Shown in pieces: positions 27,581-36,054 of a DNA stretch of 64,000 nucleotides; position 1 is the first letter of the stretch, and every line of letters begins with the position of its first letter. Source of the stretch: Ciceribacter sichuanensis (GTDB lineage Bacteria > Pseudomonadota > Alphaproteobacteria > Rhizobiales > Rhizobiaceae); assembly GCF_024055605.1 (NCBI RefSeq), contig NZ_JAMXLX010000002.1, positions 744,001 through 808,000 on the forward strand, given 5' to 3'. The position numbers and the translations under genes are program-made. A model generated the notes under the pieces. It was not told where the DNA came from, did no database searches, and saw only the letters and a list, made by a program, of their open reading frames with translations.

Positions 27581-27884
27581 CTCTTGTCTTGTCCCGTTCT
27601 CCCGGATCGCCGCTAAGATATTGATCTTTATCAGGATTGATCCTGCTCATTTTTCGAGCAACTGCCCGCTATTTTGTCTCGTATTTTTCGTGTTTTCCGT
27701 CTTGAGTGCGGCGATGGAAGCTGTAATGTTTACCAGTCGGTCAAATTATTGGTTAGGTGCCAGATAAAGGCAATCACCAATCCGAATGTCGAAAGAATCA
27801 TAAAATATCGGCATGCGGTGATCGGGGGAATATTGGGGCATGCGATTTGCATGCTCATACGAAAAAACTGGTGAGGATTTTGAA
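27581..27884. other. Divergent promoter region rutR / hydrolase gene
   Basis: No gene is seen. The region carries a RutR-type operator (27729-27744, separate entry) and is AT-rich between 27655 and 27800. Promoters of both rutR and the hydrolase gene at 27885 must lie here. A possible earlier start of the hydrolase at 27840 was judged less likely. Confidence 0.55.
27729..27744. promoter_or_regulatory. RutR operator
   Basis: The sequence TTTACCAGTCGGTCAA matches the RutR consensus TTGACCA-N2-TGGTCAA at 12 of 14 defined positions. It lies in the divergent region between rutR and the beta-ureidopropionase-type gene, 140 bases before the latter, so RutR should control one or both. The consensus is known from E. 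coli. Confidence 0.75.
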
Positions 27885-29138
27885 ATGACGGCAGCACCCG
27901 GCGAGAACTTGCGCGTAAACGGCGATCGCCTGTGGGATTCACTCATGGACATGGCGAAGATCGGCCCCGGCATTGCCGGCGGCAACAATCGCCAGACCCT
28001 GACCGACGCGGATGCCGAGGGACGCTCCCTCTTCAAGAAGTGGTGCGAAGCCGCCGGCATGACCATGGGCGTAGATAAGATGGGCACCATGTTCGCCACC
28101 CGGCCCGGCACCGATCCGGACGCCCTTCCCGTTTACGTCGGCTCACACCTCGATACCCAGCCGACCGGCGGCAAGTATGACGGTGTCCTCGGCGTTCTCG
28201 CGGCGCTCGAAGTGGTCCGCTCGATGAACGACCTCGGCATCAGGACGAAACATCCGATCGTCGTTACCAACTGGGCAAACGAGGAAGGCGCGCGCTTTGC
28301 CCCGGCCATGCTCGCATCCGGCGTCTTCGCCGGCGCGCTCTCGCTCGACTATGCCTATGGCCGCAAGGACCCCGAAGGCAAGACCTATGGCGACGAACTG
28401 AAGCGCATCGGCTGGCTCGGCGACGAGGAAGTCGGCGCCCGCAAGATGCACGCCTATTTCGAATATCACATCGAACAGGGCCCGATCCTCGAAGCCGAGG
28501 AAAAGCAGATCGGCGTCGTCACCCACTGTCAGGGCTTGTGGTGGCTGGAATTCACGCTGACTGGCAAGGAAGCCCATACCGGCTCCACCCCGATGAACAT
28601 GCGCGTCAATGCGGGCCTCGCCATGAGCCGCATCGTCGAGATGGTGCAGGCCGTTGCCATGGAAAACCAACCGGGCGCCGTGGGCGGCGTCGGCCAGGTA
28701 TTCTTCTCACCCAACTCCCGCAACGTGCTGCCGGGCAAGGTCGTGTTCACGGTTGACATCCGCACGCCGGATCTCGCCAAACTCAATGCCATGCGGGCAA
28801 AGATCGAAGCCGAAGCGGCCAAGATCTGCGAAGCCATCGGCGTGGGCTGTTCGGTCGAGGCGGTCGGTCATTTCGACCCCGTCACCTTCGATCCGGTGCT
28901 GGTGGACCGCGTGCGCAACGCCGCCGAGCGGCTGGGCTACAGCCACATGAACATCATCTCCGGTGCCGGCCATGACGCCTGCTGGACGGCCAAGGTTGCG
29001 CCGACCACAATGATCATGTGCCCCTGCGTCGACGGCCTTTCCCACAACGAGGCCGAGGAAATCTCGAAGGACTGGGCCACCGCCGGCTGCGACGTGCTGT
29101 TCCATGCCGTCATCGAGACCGCGGAGATCATGGCCTAG
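27885..29138 (+). CDS. Zn-dependent amidohydrolase, beta-ureidopropionase type
   Basis: A 417-residue M20-type metallohydrolase of the carbamoylase/allantoate amidohydrolase family, expected to cleave N-carbamoyl-beta-alanine to beta-alanine, CO2 and ammonia. Two-metal residues are in VGSHLDTQPTGGKYDGVLG and WANEEGARF; HIEQGP, TGKEAHTGSTPM and SGAGHDACW also belong to the family. The ATG at 27885 has a GAGG ribosome-binding site. It lies 95 bases before the dihydropyrimidinase gene, in the correct pathway order. N-carbamoyl amino acid hydrolase or allantoate activity cannot be excluded from sequence alone. Confidence 0.88.
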   Translation: MTAAPGENLRVNGDRLWDSLMDMAKIGPGIAGGNNRQTLTDADAEGRSLFKKWCEAAGMTMGVDKMGTMFATRPGTDPDALPVYVGSHLDTQPTGGKYDGVLGVLAALEVVRSMNDLGIRTKHPIVVTNWANEEGARFAPAMLASGVFAGALSLDYAYGRKDPEGKTYGDELKRIGWLGDEEVGARKMHAYFEYHIEQGPILEAEEKQIGVVTHCQGLWWLEFTLTGKEAHTGSTPMNMRVNAGLAMSRIVEMVQAVAMENQPGAVGGVGQVFFSPNSRNVLPGKVVFTVDIRTPDLAKLNAMRAKIEAEAAKICEAIGVGCSVEAVGHFDPVTFDPVLVDRVRNAAERLGYSHMNIISGAGHDACWTAKVAPTTMIMCPCVDGLSHNEAEEISKDWATAGCDVLFHAVIETAEIMA

Positions 29139-29233
29139 GCTGCGCCGCATCTCGCGCAGCCTCAAGCTTCCGGCCGTCGGCAGAAAGCAGGTCGACGGTC
29201 CATTCCAGAATATAAAACAGGGAACAGGGACCA

Positions 29234-30688
29234 ATGAGCACAGTCATCAAGGGCGGCACGGTCGTTACCGCCGATCTCACCTACAAGGCTGACGTCAAGA
29301 TCGAAGGCGGCGTGATCGTCGAGATCGGCCCGAACCTTTCCGGCGACGAGGTTCTGGATGCGGCCGGCTGCTATGTCATGCCGGGCGGCATCGACCCGCA
29401 TGTTCACCTCGAAATGCCGTTCATGGGCACCTACTCCGCCGACGACTTCGAAAGCGGCACCCGCGCCGGTCTCGCCGGCGGCACCACCATGGTGGTCGAT
29501 TTCTGTCTGCCCGATCCGGGCCAGTCGCTCCTCGACGCGCTGAAGCGCTGGGACAACAAGTCCACCAGGGCCAATGCCGACTATTCCTTCCACATGGCGG
29601 TGACATGGTGGGACAAGCAGGTCTTCGAGGAGATGGAAACCGTCGTCCGAGAAAAGGGCATCAACACCTTCAAGCACTTCATGGCCTACAAGGGCGCGCT
29701 GATGGTGAACGACGACGAAATGTTCGCCTCCTTCTCACGTTGCGCCGAACTCGGCGCCCTGCCGCTGGTCCATGCCGAAAACGGCGACATCGTCGCCTCG
29801 ATGCAGGAAAAGCTGATGGCATCAGGCAACAACGGCCCGGAAGCCCACGCCTATTCCCGCCCGCCGGAAGTCGAGGGCGAAGCGACCAACCGCGCCATCA
29901 CCATCGCCGACATGGCCGGTTGCCCGGTCTATATCGTCCACACCTCCTGCGAACAGGCACACGAAGCCATCCGCCGCGCCCGCCAGAAGGGCATGCGCGT
30001 CTATGGCGAGCCGTTGATCCAGCATCTGCTGCTCGATGACAGCGAGTATTCGAACCCCGACTGGGATCATGCCGCCGCCCGCGTCATGTCCCCGCCCTTC
30101 CGCAACAAGCTGCATCAGGACAGCCTCTGGGCCGGCCTGCAGGCAGGCTCGCTCTCCTGCGTCGCCACCGACCACTGCTCGTTCACCGTTCAGCAGAAGC
30201 GCTACGGCGTCGGCGATTTCCGCAAGATCCCGAACGGCACCGGCGGCCTCGAAGACCGCATGCCGCTGCTCTGGAGCTACGGCGTCAATACCGGCCGCCT
30301 GACCATGAACGAATTCGTGGCCGTCACCTCCACCAACATCGCCAAGATCCTCAACATCTATCCGAAGAAGGGCGCGATCGTCGTCGGCGCCGATGCGGAT
30401 ATCGTCGTCTGGGATCCGAAGCGCACCAAGACAATTTCGGCCAAGACCCAGCAGTCGCCGGTCGAATACAATGTCTTCGAAGGCAAGGAAGTGACCGGCC
30501 TGCCGCGCTACACCCTCACCCGCGGCTACGTTGCCATCGAGGAATCGACCGTCAAGACGCGGGAAGGCCACGGCCAATTCGTGTCGCGCGAGCCCTTCCA
30601 GGCGGTCAACAAGGCCCTGTCCACCTGGAAGGAACTGGTCGCTCCCCGCAAGGTCGAGCGCACCGGAATTCCGGCATCCGGCGTCTGA
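29234..30688 (+). CDS. hydA: Dihydropyrimidinase
   Basis: A 484-residue cyclic amidohydrolase that opens dihydrouracil or dihydrothymine to N-carbamoyl-beta-alanine (or the methyl form), and also hydantoins. Metal ligands are in GIDPHVHLEMPFMG, the carbamylated lysine in FMAYKGALMV, then PLVHAENGDI, VHTSCEQAHEAI and CVATDHCSF. It follows the hydrolase gene at 27885, so the two perform consecutive steps after PreTA. The length and motifs are those of bacterial D-hydantoinases and dihydropyrimidinases; the context favours the pyrimidine role. Confidence 0.94.
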   Translation: MSTVIKGGTVVTADLTYKADVKIEGGVIVEIGPNLSGDEVLDAAGCYVMPGGIDPHVHLEMPFMGTYSADDFESGTRAGLAGGTTMVVDFCLPDPGQSLLDALKRWDNKSTRANADYSFHMAVTWWDKQVFEEMETVVREKGINTFKHFMAYKGALMVNDDEMFASFSRCAELGALPLVHAENGDIVASMQEKLMASGNNGPEAHAYSRPPEVEGEATNRAITIADMAGCPVYIVHTSCEQAHEAIRRARQKGMRVYGEPLIQHLLLDDSEYSNPDWDHAAARVMSPPFRNKLHQDSLWAGLQAGSLSCVATDHCSFTVQQKRYGVGDFRKIPNGTGGLEDRMPLLWSYGVNTGRLTMNEFVAVTSTNIAKILNIYPKKGAIVVGADADIVVWDPKRTKTISAKTQQSPVEYNVFEGKEVTGLPRYTLTRGYVAIEESTVKTREGHGQFVSREPFQAVNKALSTWKELVAPRKVERTGIPASGV

Positions 30689-30718
30689 TAGGGCGGTTCC
30701 GGGGGAGGAGCATCATTG

Positions 30719-31213
30719 GTGGCACTGAGCTATGGCAAGGATTGGTTCATGCAGCGGTATGCCACGGCAGCCGTTGCCGGAACCTATTCCGGCGTCGTTC
30801 TCGCGTTGGCCACCACCGCCCTCGCCGGGATCAACATGCTTGAAGGTGCGTCGCCCTGGGTGGCCGCGCCGGCAATCATCATCGTTCCGTTGTTTCTCGC
30901 AGTGCCGGTTGCGCTGTTTTTCCTTCCGGCAGGTTACGTGATGCACCGGATCCTCAAACGCCTGCGCCTAGCGCATCCGGCATTTCACTGTCTCGCAGGC
31001 ACTCTCACTGTCATATCCACGTTTGCAGTGATCGCTTTGGCTGCATTCGCGGCCTCCTCCGAATACGTCGATCCATACGAGGCTCAGTTATCCTTTGACC
31101 AGACGCAATGGCCAATGGACCTTGCCTTCCACGCAACGTGGATCCTGAGCAGCGCCATTGGCGGCTACACCTTCTTTGCTACCCGAAATCTGGGAGCGCA
31201 GCCCAATGCCTGA
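30719..31213 (+). CDS. Hypothetical four-helix membrane protein
   Basis: A 164-residue protein with four hydrophobic segments (TYSGVVLALATTALAGINML, PAIIIVPLFLAVPVALFFLP, LTVISTFAVIALAAF, and a weaker one at the end), which I do not recognise. The GTG at 30719 has a good ribosome-binding site (GGGGGAGGAG) eight bases upstream; TTG at 30716 is an alternative. It follows dihydropyrimidinase by 30 bases and overlaps the next gene by eight bases, so it probably belongs to the pyrimidine operon; a link to its function is unproven. Confidence 0.6.
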   Translation: MALSYGKDWFMQRYATAAVAGTYSGVVLALATTALAGINMLEGASPWVAAPAIIIVPLFLAVPVALFFLPAGYVMHRILKRLRLAHPAFHCLAGTLTVISTFAVIALAAFAASSEYVDPYEAQLSFDQTQWPMDLAFHATWILSSAIGGYTFFATRNLGAQPNA

Positions 31214-31607
31214 ACAGAAAAACCATCACCGGCTTTCGCTTTACCCGGCGGTTTTGTCATCGATGCTGGCGCTGACACTTCCTGCCATCGCCGCAGAGCT
31301 GCCGATCAAGGGGAGTTATGGCAACAAGGACGGCTGCGACTACGCGATGACGGGTGAATCCACCGGTTCCGACAATTTCTTCCTGCTGACGTCCGAAGCC
31401 GTGACCACCGCTTCGGCCTATTGCACGTTCAAGGAAGTACACGAGGATCCGGACAATGGCTTCACCGTCACCGCCACTTGCGAGGAGGAGGGCGGAAACG
31501 AGGAACAGGCACCGTTCGAGATCGATATCGACCGCGCCGGCCCCGACAGTTACCTCTTGAAAATCGACGATGGCTCGACCTGGGGACCGCTGGCCCTATG
31601 CAGATAG
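31206..31607 (+). CDS. Small secreted protein, unknown
   Basis: A 133-residue protein with a signal-peptide-like start (LYPAVLSSMLALTLPAIAAE) and a mature domain of about 100 residues with four or so cysteines (GCDYAM, AYCTF, ATCEEE, LALCR), probably disulfide-bonded in the periplasm. I do not recognise the family. It overlaps the previous gene by eight bases, so the two are coupled. The stop is followed two bases later by the convergent cupin gene's stop. Confidence 0.6.
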   Translation: MPEQKNHHRLSLYPAVLSSMLALTLPAIAAELPIKGSYGNKDGCDYAMTGESTGSDNFFLLTSEAVTTASAYCTFKEVHEDPDNGFTVTATCEEEGGNEEQAPFEIDIDRAGPDSYLLKIDDGSTWGPLALCR

Positions 31608-31609
31608 CC

Positions 31610-32023
31610 TCAAACCTTCACCAGCGCGTCCAGTTCGGGCAGAAGCACCACGCTTTCCTGCTCGTTCGGATCTGTCCGGGCGATAATCGCCGTGCAGGGC
31701 GCGTTGGAAAGGTTGGCCGGAAGATGCGGCACGCCGGCGGGAATGTACATCAGTTCACCTGCATGCAGGATCACATGGTTTTCCAGCCGGTCGCCATACC
31801 AGGTGTGGGCGGAGCCGGAGAGGCAGTAGATCGCCGTCTCATGGCTTTCGTGCAGATGGGCCTTGGCCCGCGCGCCGGGTGGCAGGGTCAGCACATGCAT
31901 GCAGATACCCTTGGAGCCGACGGTCTCGGCCGCAATGCCCTCGAAATAGGTCAATCCCTGCTTGCCGTCATAGGTATTGCTCGGCCGGACGATCCTGCAG
32001 GTGGGCTTCAATGACGTATCCAT
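31610..32023 (-). CDS. Small cupin-domain protein
   Basis: A 137-residue single-cupin protein. The conserved metal motifs are seen: LTLPPGARAKAHLHESHETA (motif 1) and LENHVILHAGELMYIPAGVPH (motif 2), with His and Glu ligands. Such proteins range from isomerases and dioxygenases to regulators, so its activity cannot be named. The ATG at 32023 is chosen because in-frame upstream residues are not conserved in appearance. It is convergent with the small secreted protein gene and divergent from the ABC transporter genes. Confidence 0.8.
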   Translation of the reverse strand: MDTSLKPTCRIVRPSNTYDGKQGLTYFEGIAAETVGSKGICMHVLTLPPGARAKAHLHESHETAIYCLSGSAHTWYGDRLENHVILHAGELMYIPAGVPHLPANLSNAPCTAIIARTDPNEQESVVLLPELDALVKV

Positions 32024-32147
32024 GGTCCCGCTCCTCCAAAGCGTTGGGTCTCCACGCAAAGTCTCATAGGCCGGCACGATCCGGCCATGTCATGATAGCA
32101 TGCAAGAGGCCTTTTGCCTTTGCAACCAAGTCGATGAGTTCCATTTG

Positions 32148-32936
32148 ATGAACGCTTCATTCTCCGTCGTGTCAGCGAAGAACCTCTGTCTCACCTTCCA
32201 GACGGGAGACGGGCCGGTGCACGCACTTTCCAATGTCGATCTCGAGGTGAAGAAGGGTGACTTCGTCTCCTTCATCGGACCTTCGGGTTGCGGCAAGACC
32301 ACCTTTCTCCGCGTTATCGCCGATCTGGAAAAGCACACCAGCGGCGAGATCACCGTCAACGGCATGACGCCGGAGAACGCCCGCAAGGACCGCTCCTACG
32401 GCTACGTCTTCCAGGCGGCGGCGCTCTATCCGTGGCGCACCATCGAAAAGAACATCGCGCTTCCGCTGGAAATCATGGGCTTCTCCGCCGAGGAAAAGAA
32501 GAAGCGCATCGAGCAGACACTCGAACTCGTCAACCTCACCGGCTTCGGCAAAAAGTTTCCCTGGCAGCTTTCCGGCGGCATGCAGCAGCGCGCCTCGATC
32601 GCCCGCGCGCTTGCCTTCGACGCCGACCTGCTGCTGATGGACGAACCCTTCGGCGCGCTGGACGAGATCGTCCGCGACCATCTCAACGAACAGCTTCTGA
32701 AGCTCTGGGACCGCACCAACAAGACAATCTGTTTCGTCACCCATTCCATTCCGGAGGCCGTCTATCTCTCCACCAAGATCGTGGTGATGAGCCCCCGCCC
32801 CGGCCGCGTGACCGACGTGATCGAGTCCACCCTGCCGCGCGAACGCCCGCTGGAAATCCGAGAATCCCCCGAATTCCTCGAAATCGCCCACCGCGTTCGC
32901 GAAGGCCTGAAGGCAGGGCACAGCTATGAGGAATAA
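32148..32936 (+). CDS. ABC transporter ATPase, NitT/TauT type
   Basis: A 262-residue ATPase with Walker A GPSGCGKTT, the signature QLSGGMQQRASIARAL, Walker B LLLMDEPFGALD and the H-loop VTHSIPEAVYLS. It groups with the nitrate/taurine/thiamine-pyrimidine-precursor ATPases. The ATG at 32148 is preferred; an in-frame ATG at 32100 adds a poor start. It begins a four-gene importer unit with two permeases and a Thi5-like binding protein, so the substrate is probably a pyrimidine or a related ring. Confidence 0.9.
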   Translation: MNASFSVVSAKNLCLTFQTGDGPVHALSNVDLEVKKGDFVSFIGPSGCGKTTFLRVIADLEKHTSGEITVNGMTPENARKDRSYGYVFQAAALYPWRTIEKNIALPLEIMGFSAEEKKKRIEQTLELVNLTGFGKKFPWQLSGGMQQRASIARALAFDADLLLMDEPFGALDEIVRDHLNEQLLKLWDRTNKTICFVTHSIPEAVYLSTKIVVMSPRPGRVTDVIESTLPRERPLEIRESPEFLEIAHRVREGLKAGHSYEE

Positions 32937-32978
32937 GGAGCGCGGTTCTCTTTCTCTCTGTTCGACGGGAGGACACGT

Positions 32979-33863
32979 ATGACATCCCCCTCCCTCTTCC
33001 GCGATCGGGTCCTTCCGATCCTCACCGTCATATTCGCCATCCTCGTCATCTGGCATGTCTTCGTCATCTATCTCAACGCGCCCTTCGTGCGTGATCAGGC
33101 GGCGCGCGACAACGAGACGCTGAGCTTCGGGCAGGTGGTGGAACGCACCTTCGTTCAGGAGCGCCCGGTATTGCCGGCACCGCACCAGATCGCCGTCGAG
33201 CTGTGGGATACCACCATCAACAAGGCGATCACCTCGAAGCGCAGCCTCGTCTACCATGCGTGGATAACGCTTTCAGCCACCCTGCTAGGCTTCGCTATCG
33301 GCACCGTGCTCGGCATCCTGCTCGCTGTCGGCATCGTGCATAATCGAGCAATGGACCGCTCGCTGATGCCGTGGGTCATCGCCAGCCAAACGATCCCGAT
33401 CCTTGCGGTCGCGCCGATGATCATCGTTGTGCTCAATGCGATCGGCATTTCGGGCGTGCTGCCAAAGGCGCTGATCTCGACCTATCTATCCTTCTTCCCC
33501 ATCGTCGTCGGCATGGTGAAGGGGTTGAGAAGTCCTGATACGCTGCTGCTCGACCTGATGCACACCTACAATGCCAGCCAGCCCCAGACCTTCTGGAAAC
33601 TCCGCTGGCCGGCCTCGATGCCCTACCTCTTCACCTCGCTCAAGGTGGCAATCGCCATCTCGCTGGTAGGCGCCATCGTCGGCGAGCTGCCGACCGGTGC
33701 TGTCGCAGGCCTCGGCGCACGCCTGCTCTCCGGCTCCTATTACGGACAGACCATCCAGATCTGGGCGGCGCTGTTCATGGCGGCGGGTCTCGCCGCCTGT
33801 CTCGTCGCCATCGTCGGCTTCGCCCATGGCCGCGTTCTGAAACGCATGGGGGTCAAGCCATGA
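32979..33863 (+). CDS. ABC transporter permease of the Thi5-type importer, first
   Basis: A 294-residue inner-membrane permease with six or so helices. The conserved EAA-type loop lies near the middle (TFWKLRWPASMPYLFTSLKV), and the TLLGFAIGTVLGILLAVGI region is usual in the NitT/TauT family. An unusual soluble stretch of about 50 residues follows the first helix (YLNAPFVRDQAARDNETLSF). Its start at 32979 follows the ATPase by 42 bases; its end overlaps the second permease by four bases (ATGA). Confidence 0.9.
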   Translation: MTSPSLFRDRVLPILTVIFAILVIWHVFVIYLNAPFVRDQAARDNETLSFGQVVERTFVQERPVLPAPHQIAVELWDTTINKAITSKRSLVYHAWITLSATLLGFAIGTVLGILLAVGIVHNRAMDRSLMPWVIASQTIPILAVAPMIIVVLNAIGISGVLPKALISTYLSFFPIVVGMVKGLRSPDTLLLDLMHTYNASQPQTFWKLRWPASMPYLFTSLKVAIAISLVGAIVGELPTGAVAGLGARLLSGSYYGQTIQIWAALFMAAGLAACLVAIVGFAHGRVLKRMGVKP

Positions 33864-34726
33864 ACGGTTATCTGCTTTTCGCCGTCGTCTTCTGGCTTGC
33901 GACCTGGGGGCTCAACGAATGGCTGGTGCGGCAGCACTTCGCCAACCCGGCGCTTCGCCGCGTCGCCAATACGGCCGTGCCGCTGATCTTCGGCGTCACG
34001 CTGCTGGTTATCTGGGAATGCGTGGTGCGCGGCTTCTCCATTCCCTCGATCCTGCTTCCGGCACCGTCGATGATCTGGACGCGGCTCATCAACTCCATCC
34101 CGACGCTATGGGCCGACTTCCGGCAGACCTTCCTCAAGTCCGTATTGACCGGCTATGTGCTCGGCTGCGGTCTCGGCTTCATCGTGGCGATCCTCGTCGA
34201 CCGCTCACCCTTCCTGCAGAAGGGCCTGCTGCCCATCGGCAATTTCGTGTCCGCGCTGCCGGTCGTCGGCGTCGCGCCCATCATGGTCATGTGGTTCGGC
34301 TTCGACTGGCAGTCCAAGGTCGCCGTCGTCGTCATCATGACCTTCTTCCCCATGCTGGTGAACACCGTGCAGGGGCTGGGTGCGGCAAGCCACATGGAAC
34401 GCGACCTGATGCGCACCTATGCGGCAAACTGGTGGCAGACGCTGACCAAGCTTCGCCTGCCCGCCGCCTGGCCGTTCATCTTCAACGCACTCAAGATCAA
34501 TTCGACGCTGGCGCTGATCGGCGCCATCGTGGCAGAGTTTTTCGGCACCCCGATTGTCGGCATGGGGTTCCGGATTTCCACGGAAGTGGGGCGAAGCAAT
34601 GTCGACATGGTCTGGGCCGAGATCGCGGTCGCCGCGCTCGCAGGCTCGATCTTTTATGGGGTGGTGGCGCTGGCAGAGCGCGCCGTCACCTTCTGGCATC
34701 CGTCTGTCCGCGGTGGACAGGCGTAA
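33860..34726 (+). CDS. ABC transporter permease of the Thi5-type importer, second
   Basis: A 288-residue permease, related to the previous one and its likely heterodimer partner. The EAA loop is TLTKLRLPAAWPFIFNALKI, and VLGCGLGFIVAILVDRSPFL is the family-type helix. Translation is coupled to the first permease by the ATGA overlap at 33860-33863. It is followed by the binding-protein gene after 19 bases. Confidence 0.9.
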   Translation: MNGYLLFAVVFWLATWGLNEWLVRQHFANPALRRVANTAVPLIFGVTLLVIWECVVRGFSIPSILLPAPSMIWTRLINSIPTLWADFRQTFLKSVLTGYVLGCGLGFIVAILVDRSPFLQKGLLPIGNFVSALPVVGVAPIMVMWFGFDWQSKVAVVVIMTFFPMLVNTVQGLGAASHMERDLMRTYAANWWQTLTKLRLPAAWPFIFNALKINSTLALIGAIVAEFFGTPIVGMGFRISTEVGRSNVDMVWAEIAVAALAGSIFYGVVALAERAVTFWHPSVRGGQA

Positions 34727-34745
34727 AAAAGAAGAGGGAACAGAC

Positions 34746-35738
34746 ATGAAATTCAAGATCGCATCCCTGCTGCTGGCAGGCGCCGTCTCGCTGACGGCGA
34801 TGCAGGCGGCGGCCGCCGACAAGGTGACGCTGCAGCTGAAATGGGTGACGCAGGCCCAGTTCGCCGGCTACTACGTCGCCAAGGACAAGGGCTTCTATGA
34901 AGAAGAAGGTCTCGACGTCGACATCAAGCCCGGCGGCCCGGACATTGCACCGGCACAGGTCATCGCCGGCGGCGGCGCCGACGTCGTCATCGACTGGATG
35001 CCTTCGGCTCTGGCCGTGCGCGAAAAGGGCACCCCGCTCGTCAACATCGCCCAGCCGTTCAAAAAGTCGGGCATGATGCTGACCTGCCTCAAGGAAACCG
35101 GCATCACCAAGCCGGACGACTTCAAGGGCAAGACGCTGGGCGTCTGGTTCTTCGGCAACGAATATCCGTTCCTGTCGTGGATGGCCCACCTGAAGATCCC
35201 GACCACCGGTGGCGCCGATGGCGTGACGGTGCTGAAGCAGGGCTTCAACGTCGATCCGCTGCTGCAGAAGCAGGCCGCCTGTATCTCGACCATGACCTAT
35301 AACGAATACTGGCAGGTCATCGACGCAGGCATCAAGCCGGAAGACCTCGTCACCTTCAAGTACGAGGACGAAGGCGTCGCCACCCTCGAGGACGGCCTCT
35401 ATGTTCTGGAAGACAAGCTGAAGGACCCGGCCTTCAAGGAAAAGATGGTCAAGTTCGTCCGCGCCTCGATGAAGGGCTGGAAGTGGGCCGAGGAAAACTC
35501 CGATGAAGCGGCTGGCATCGTTCTGGAAAACGACGCCTCCGGCGCCCAAACCGAGAAGCACCAGAAGCGCATGATGGGCGAAGTCGCCAAGCTGACCGCC
35601 GGTTCCAACGGCGCGCTCGACGAAGCAGACTACAAGCGCACCGTCGCCACCCTGCTCGGCGGCGGTTCCGATCCGGTCATCACCAAGGAGCCGACCGGCG
35701 CCTGGACGCATGAGATCACCGACGCCGCGCTGAAATAG
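34746..35738 (+). CDS. Thi5/NMT1-like periplasmic binding protein
   Basis: A 330-residue binding protein with a signal peptide (MKFKIASLLLAGAVSLTAMQ, then AAAA) and the Thi5-type opening VTLQLKWVTQAQFAGYYVAK, followed by GFYEEEGLDVDIKPGG. Members of this family bind the thiamine pyrimidine precursor or formyl-aminopyrimidine, flavin precursors and related rings. Given that it lies in a pyrimidine catabolism locus, uracil, thymine or a similar pyrimidine is the best guess. The start ATG at 34746 has an AGAGGGAA ribosome-binding site. Confidence 0.88.
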   Translation: MKFKIASLLLAGAVSLTAMQAAAADKVTLQLKWVTQAQFAGYYVAKDKGFYEEEGLDVDIKPGGPDIAPAQVIAGGGADVVIDWMPSALAVREKGTPLVNIAQPFKKSGMMLTCLKETGITKPDDFKGKTLGVWFFGNEYPFLSWMAHLKIPTTGGADGVTVLKQGFNVDPLLQKQAACISTMTYNEYWQVIDAGIKPEDLVTFKYEDEGVATLEDGLYVLEDKLKDPAFKEKMVKFVRASMKGWKWAEENSDEAAGIVLENDASGAQTEKHQKRMMGEVAKLTAGSNGALDEADYKRTVATLLGGGSDPVITKEPTGAWTHEITDAALK

Positions 35739-35752
35739 TCGGACGCGACGGT

Positions 35753-35857
35753 AGAGCAATTCCAGCAAAAGTGGGAACCGGTTTTGCGTCCGGAATTGCG
35801 TGAAACCAAAGAGATAGAGCATTGCAGGCGATTCCGTTATCGCCGGAAATGCTCTAG
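35753..35857. repeat. RIME1-like Rhizobium intergenic mosaic element
   Basis: About 105 bases made of two palindromes. The first is GCAATTCC (35757-35764) with GGAATTGC, framing complementary AAAA/TTTT-rich parts; the second is TAGAGCATT... with ...AATGCTCTA near 35814-35857. The layout and wording match the RIME1 elements of Rhizobiaceae as I remember them. It lies between the importer's binding-protein gene and its terminator. Confidence 0.75.
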
Positions 35858-35866
35858 ACGCAAAGA

Positions 35867-35900
35867 AAGGCGCACGGGGCCTGGCCCCTGCGCCTTTTTT
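35867..35900 (+). terminator. Terminator after the Thi5-type importer
   Basis: The arms starting AAAGGCGCA-C-GGGGC (35866-35880) and GCCCC-T-GCGCCTTT (35884-35897) pair with a single C/T mismatch, and six T follow (35895-35900). It should stop transcription from the ABC importer operon after the RIME1-like element. Confidence 0.8.
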
Positions 35901-36029
35901 GTTTTCCCGCGTTGCCCGCAGTGGGGGCTCAACCTGTGGCTTTGCGACCACATTGATTTGCAGGAAACACACGCGTAAAATTTTCGCCGCGAAGAAGGTG
36001 CTTGTCGCTCTTGTAAGTCGAACGAGCGA

Positions 36030-36054
36030 TACACAACTATGAACCGGTTGTGTA
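36030..36054. promoter_or_regulatory. Palindromic operator candidate for the RND genes
   Basis: Inverted repeat TACACAAC (36030-36037) and GTTGTGTA (36047-36054) with nine bases between. It lies about 130 bases upstream of the RND adaptor gene. The size fits a TetR- or MarR-type dimer site, but the regulator is not adjacent in this window. Confidence 0.5.

Noticed and set aside
32100..32147. A weak RutR-like word ahead of the ABC importer genes
   Set aside because: Only the ACCA half matches; the other half differs at most positions.
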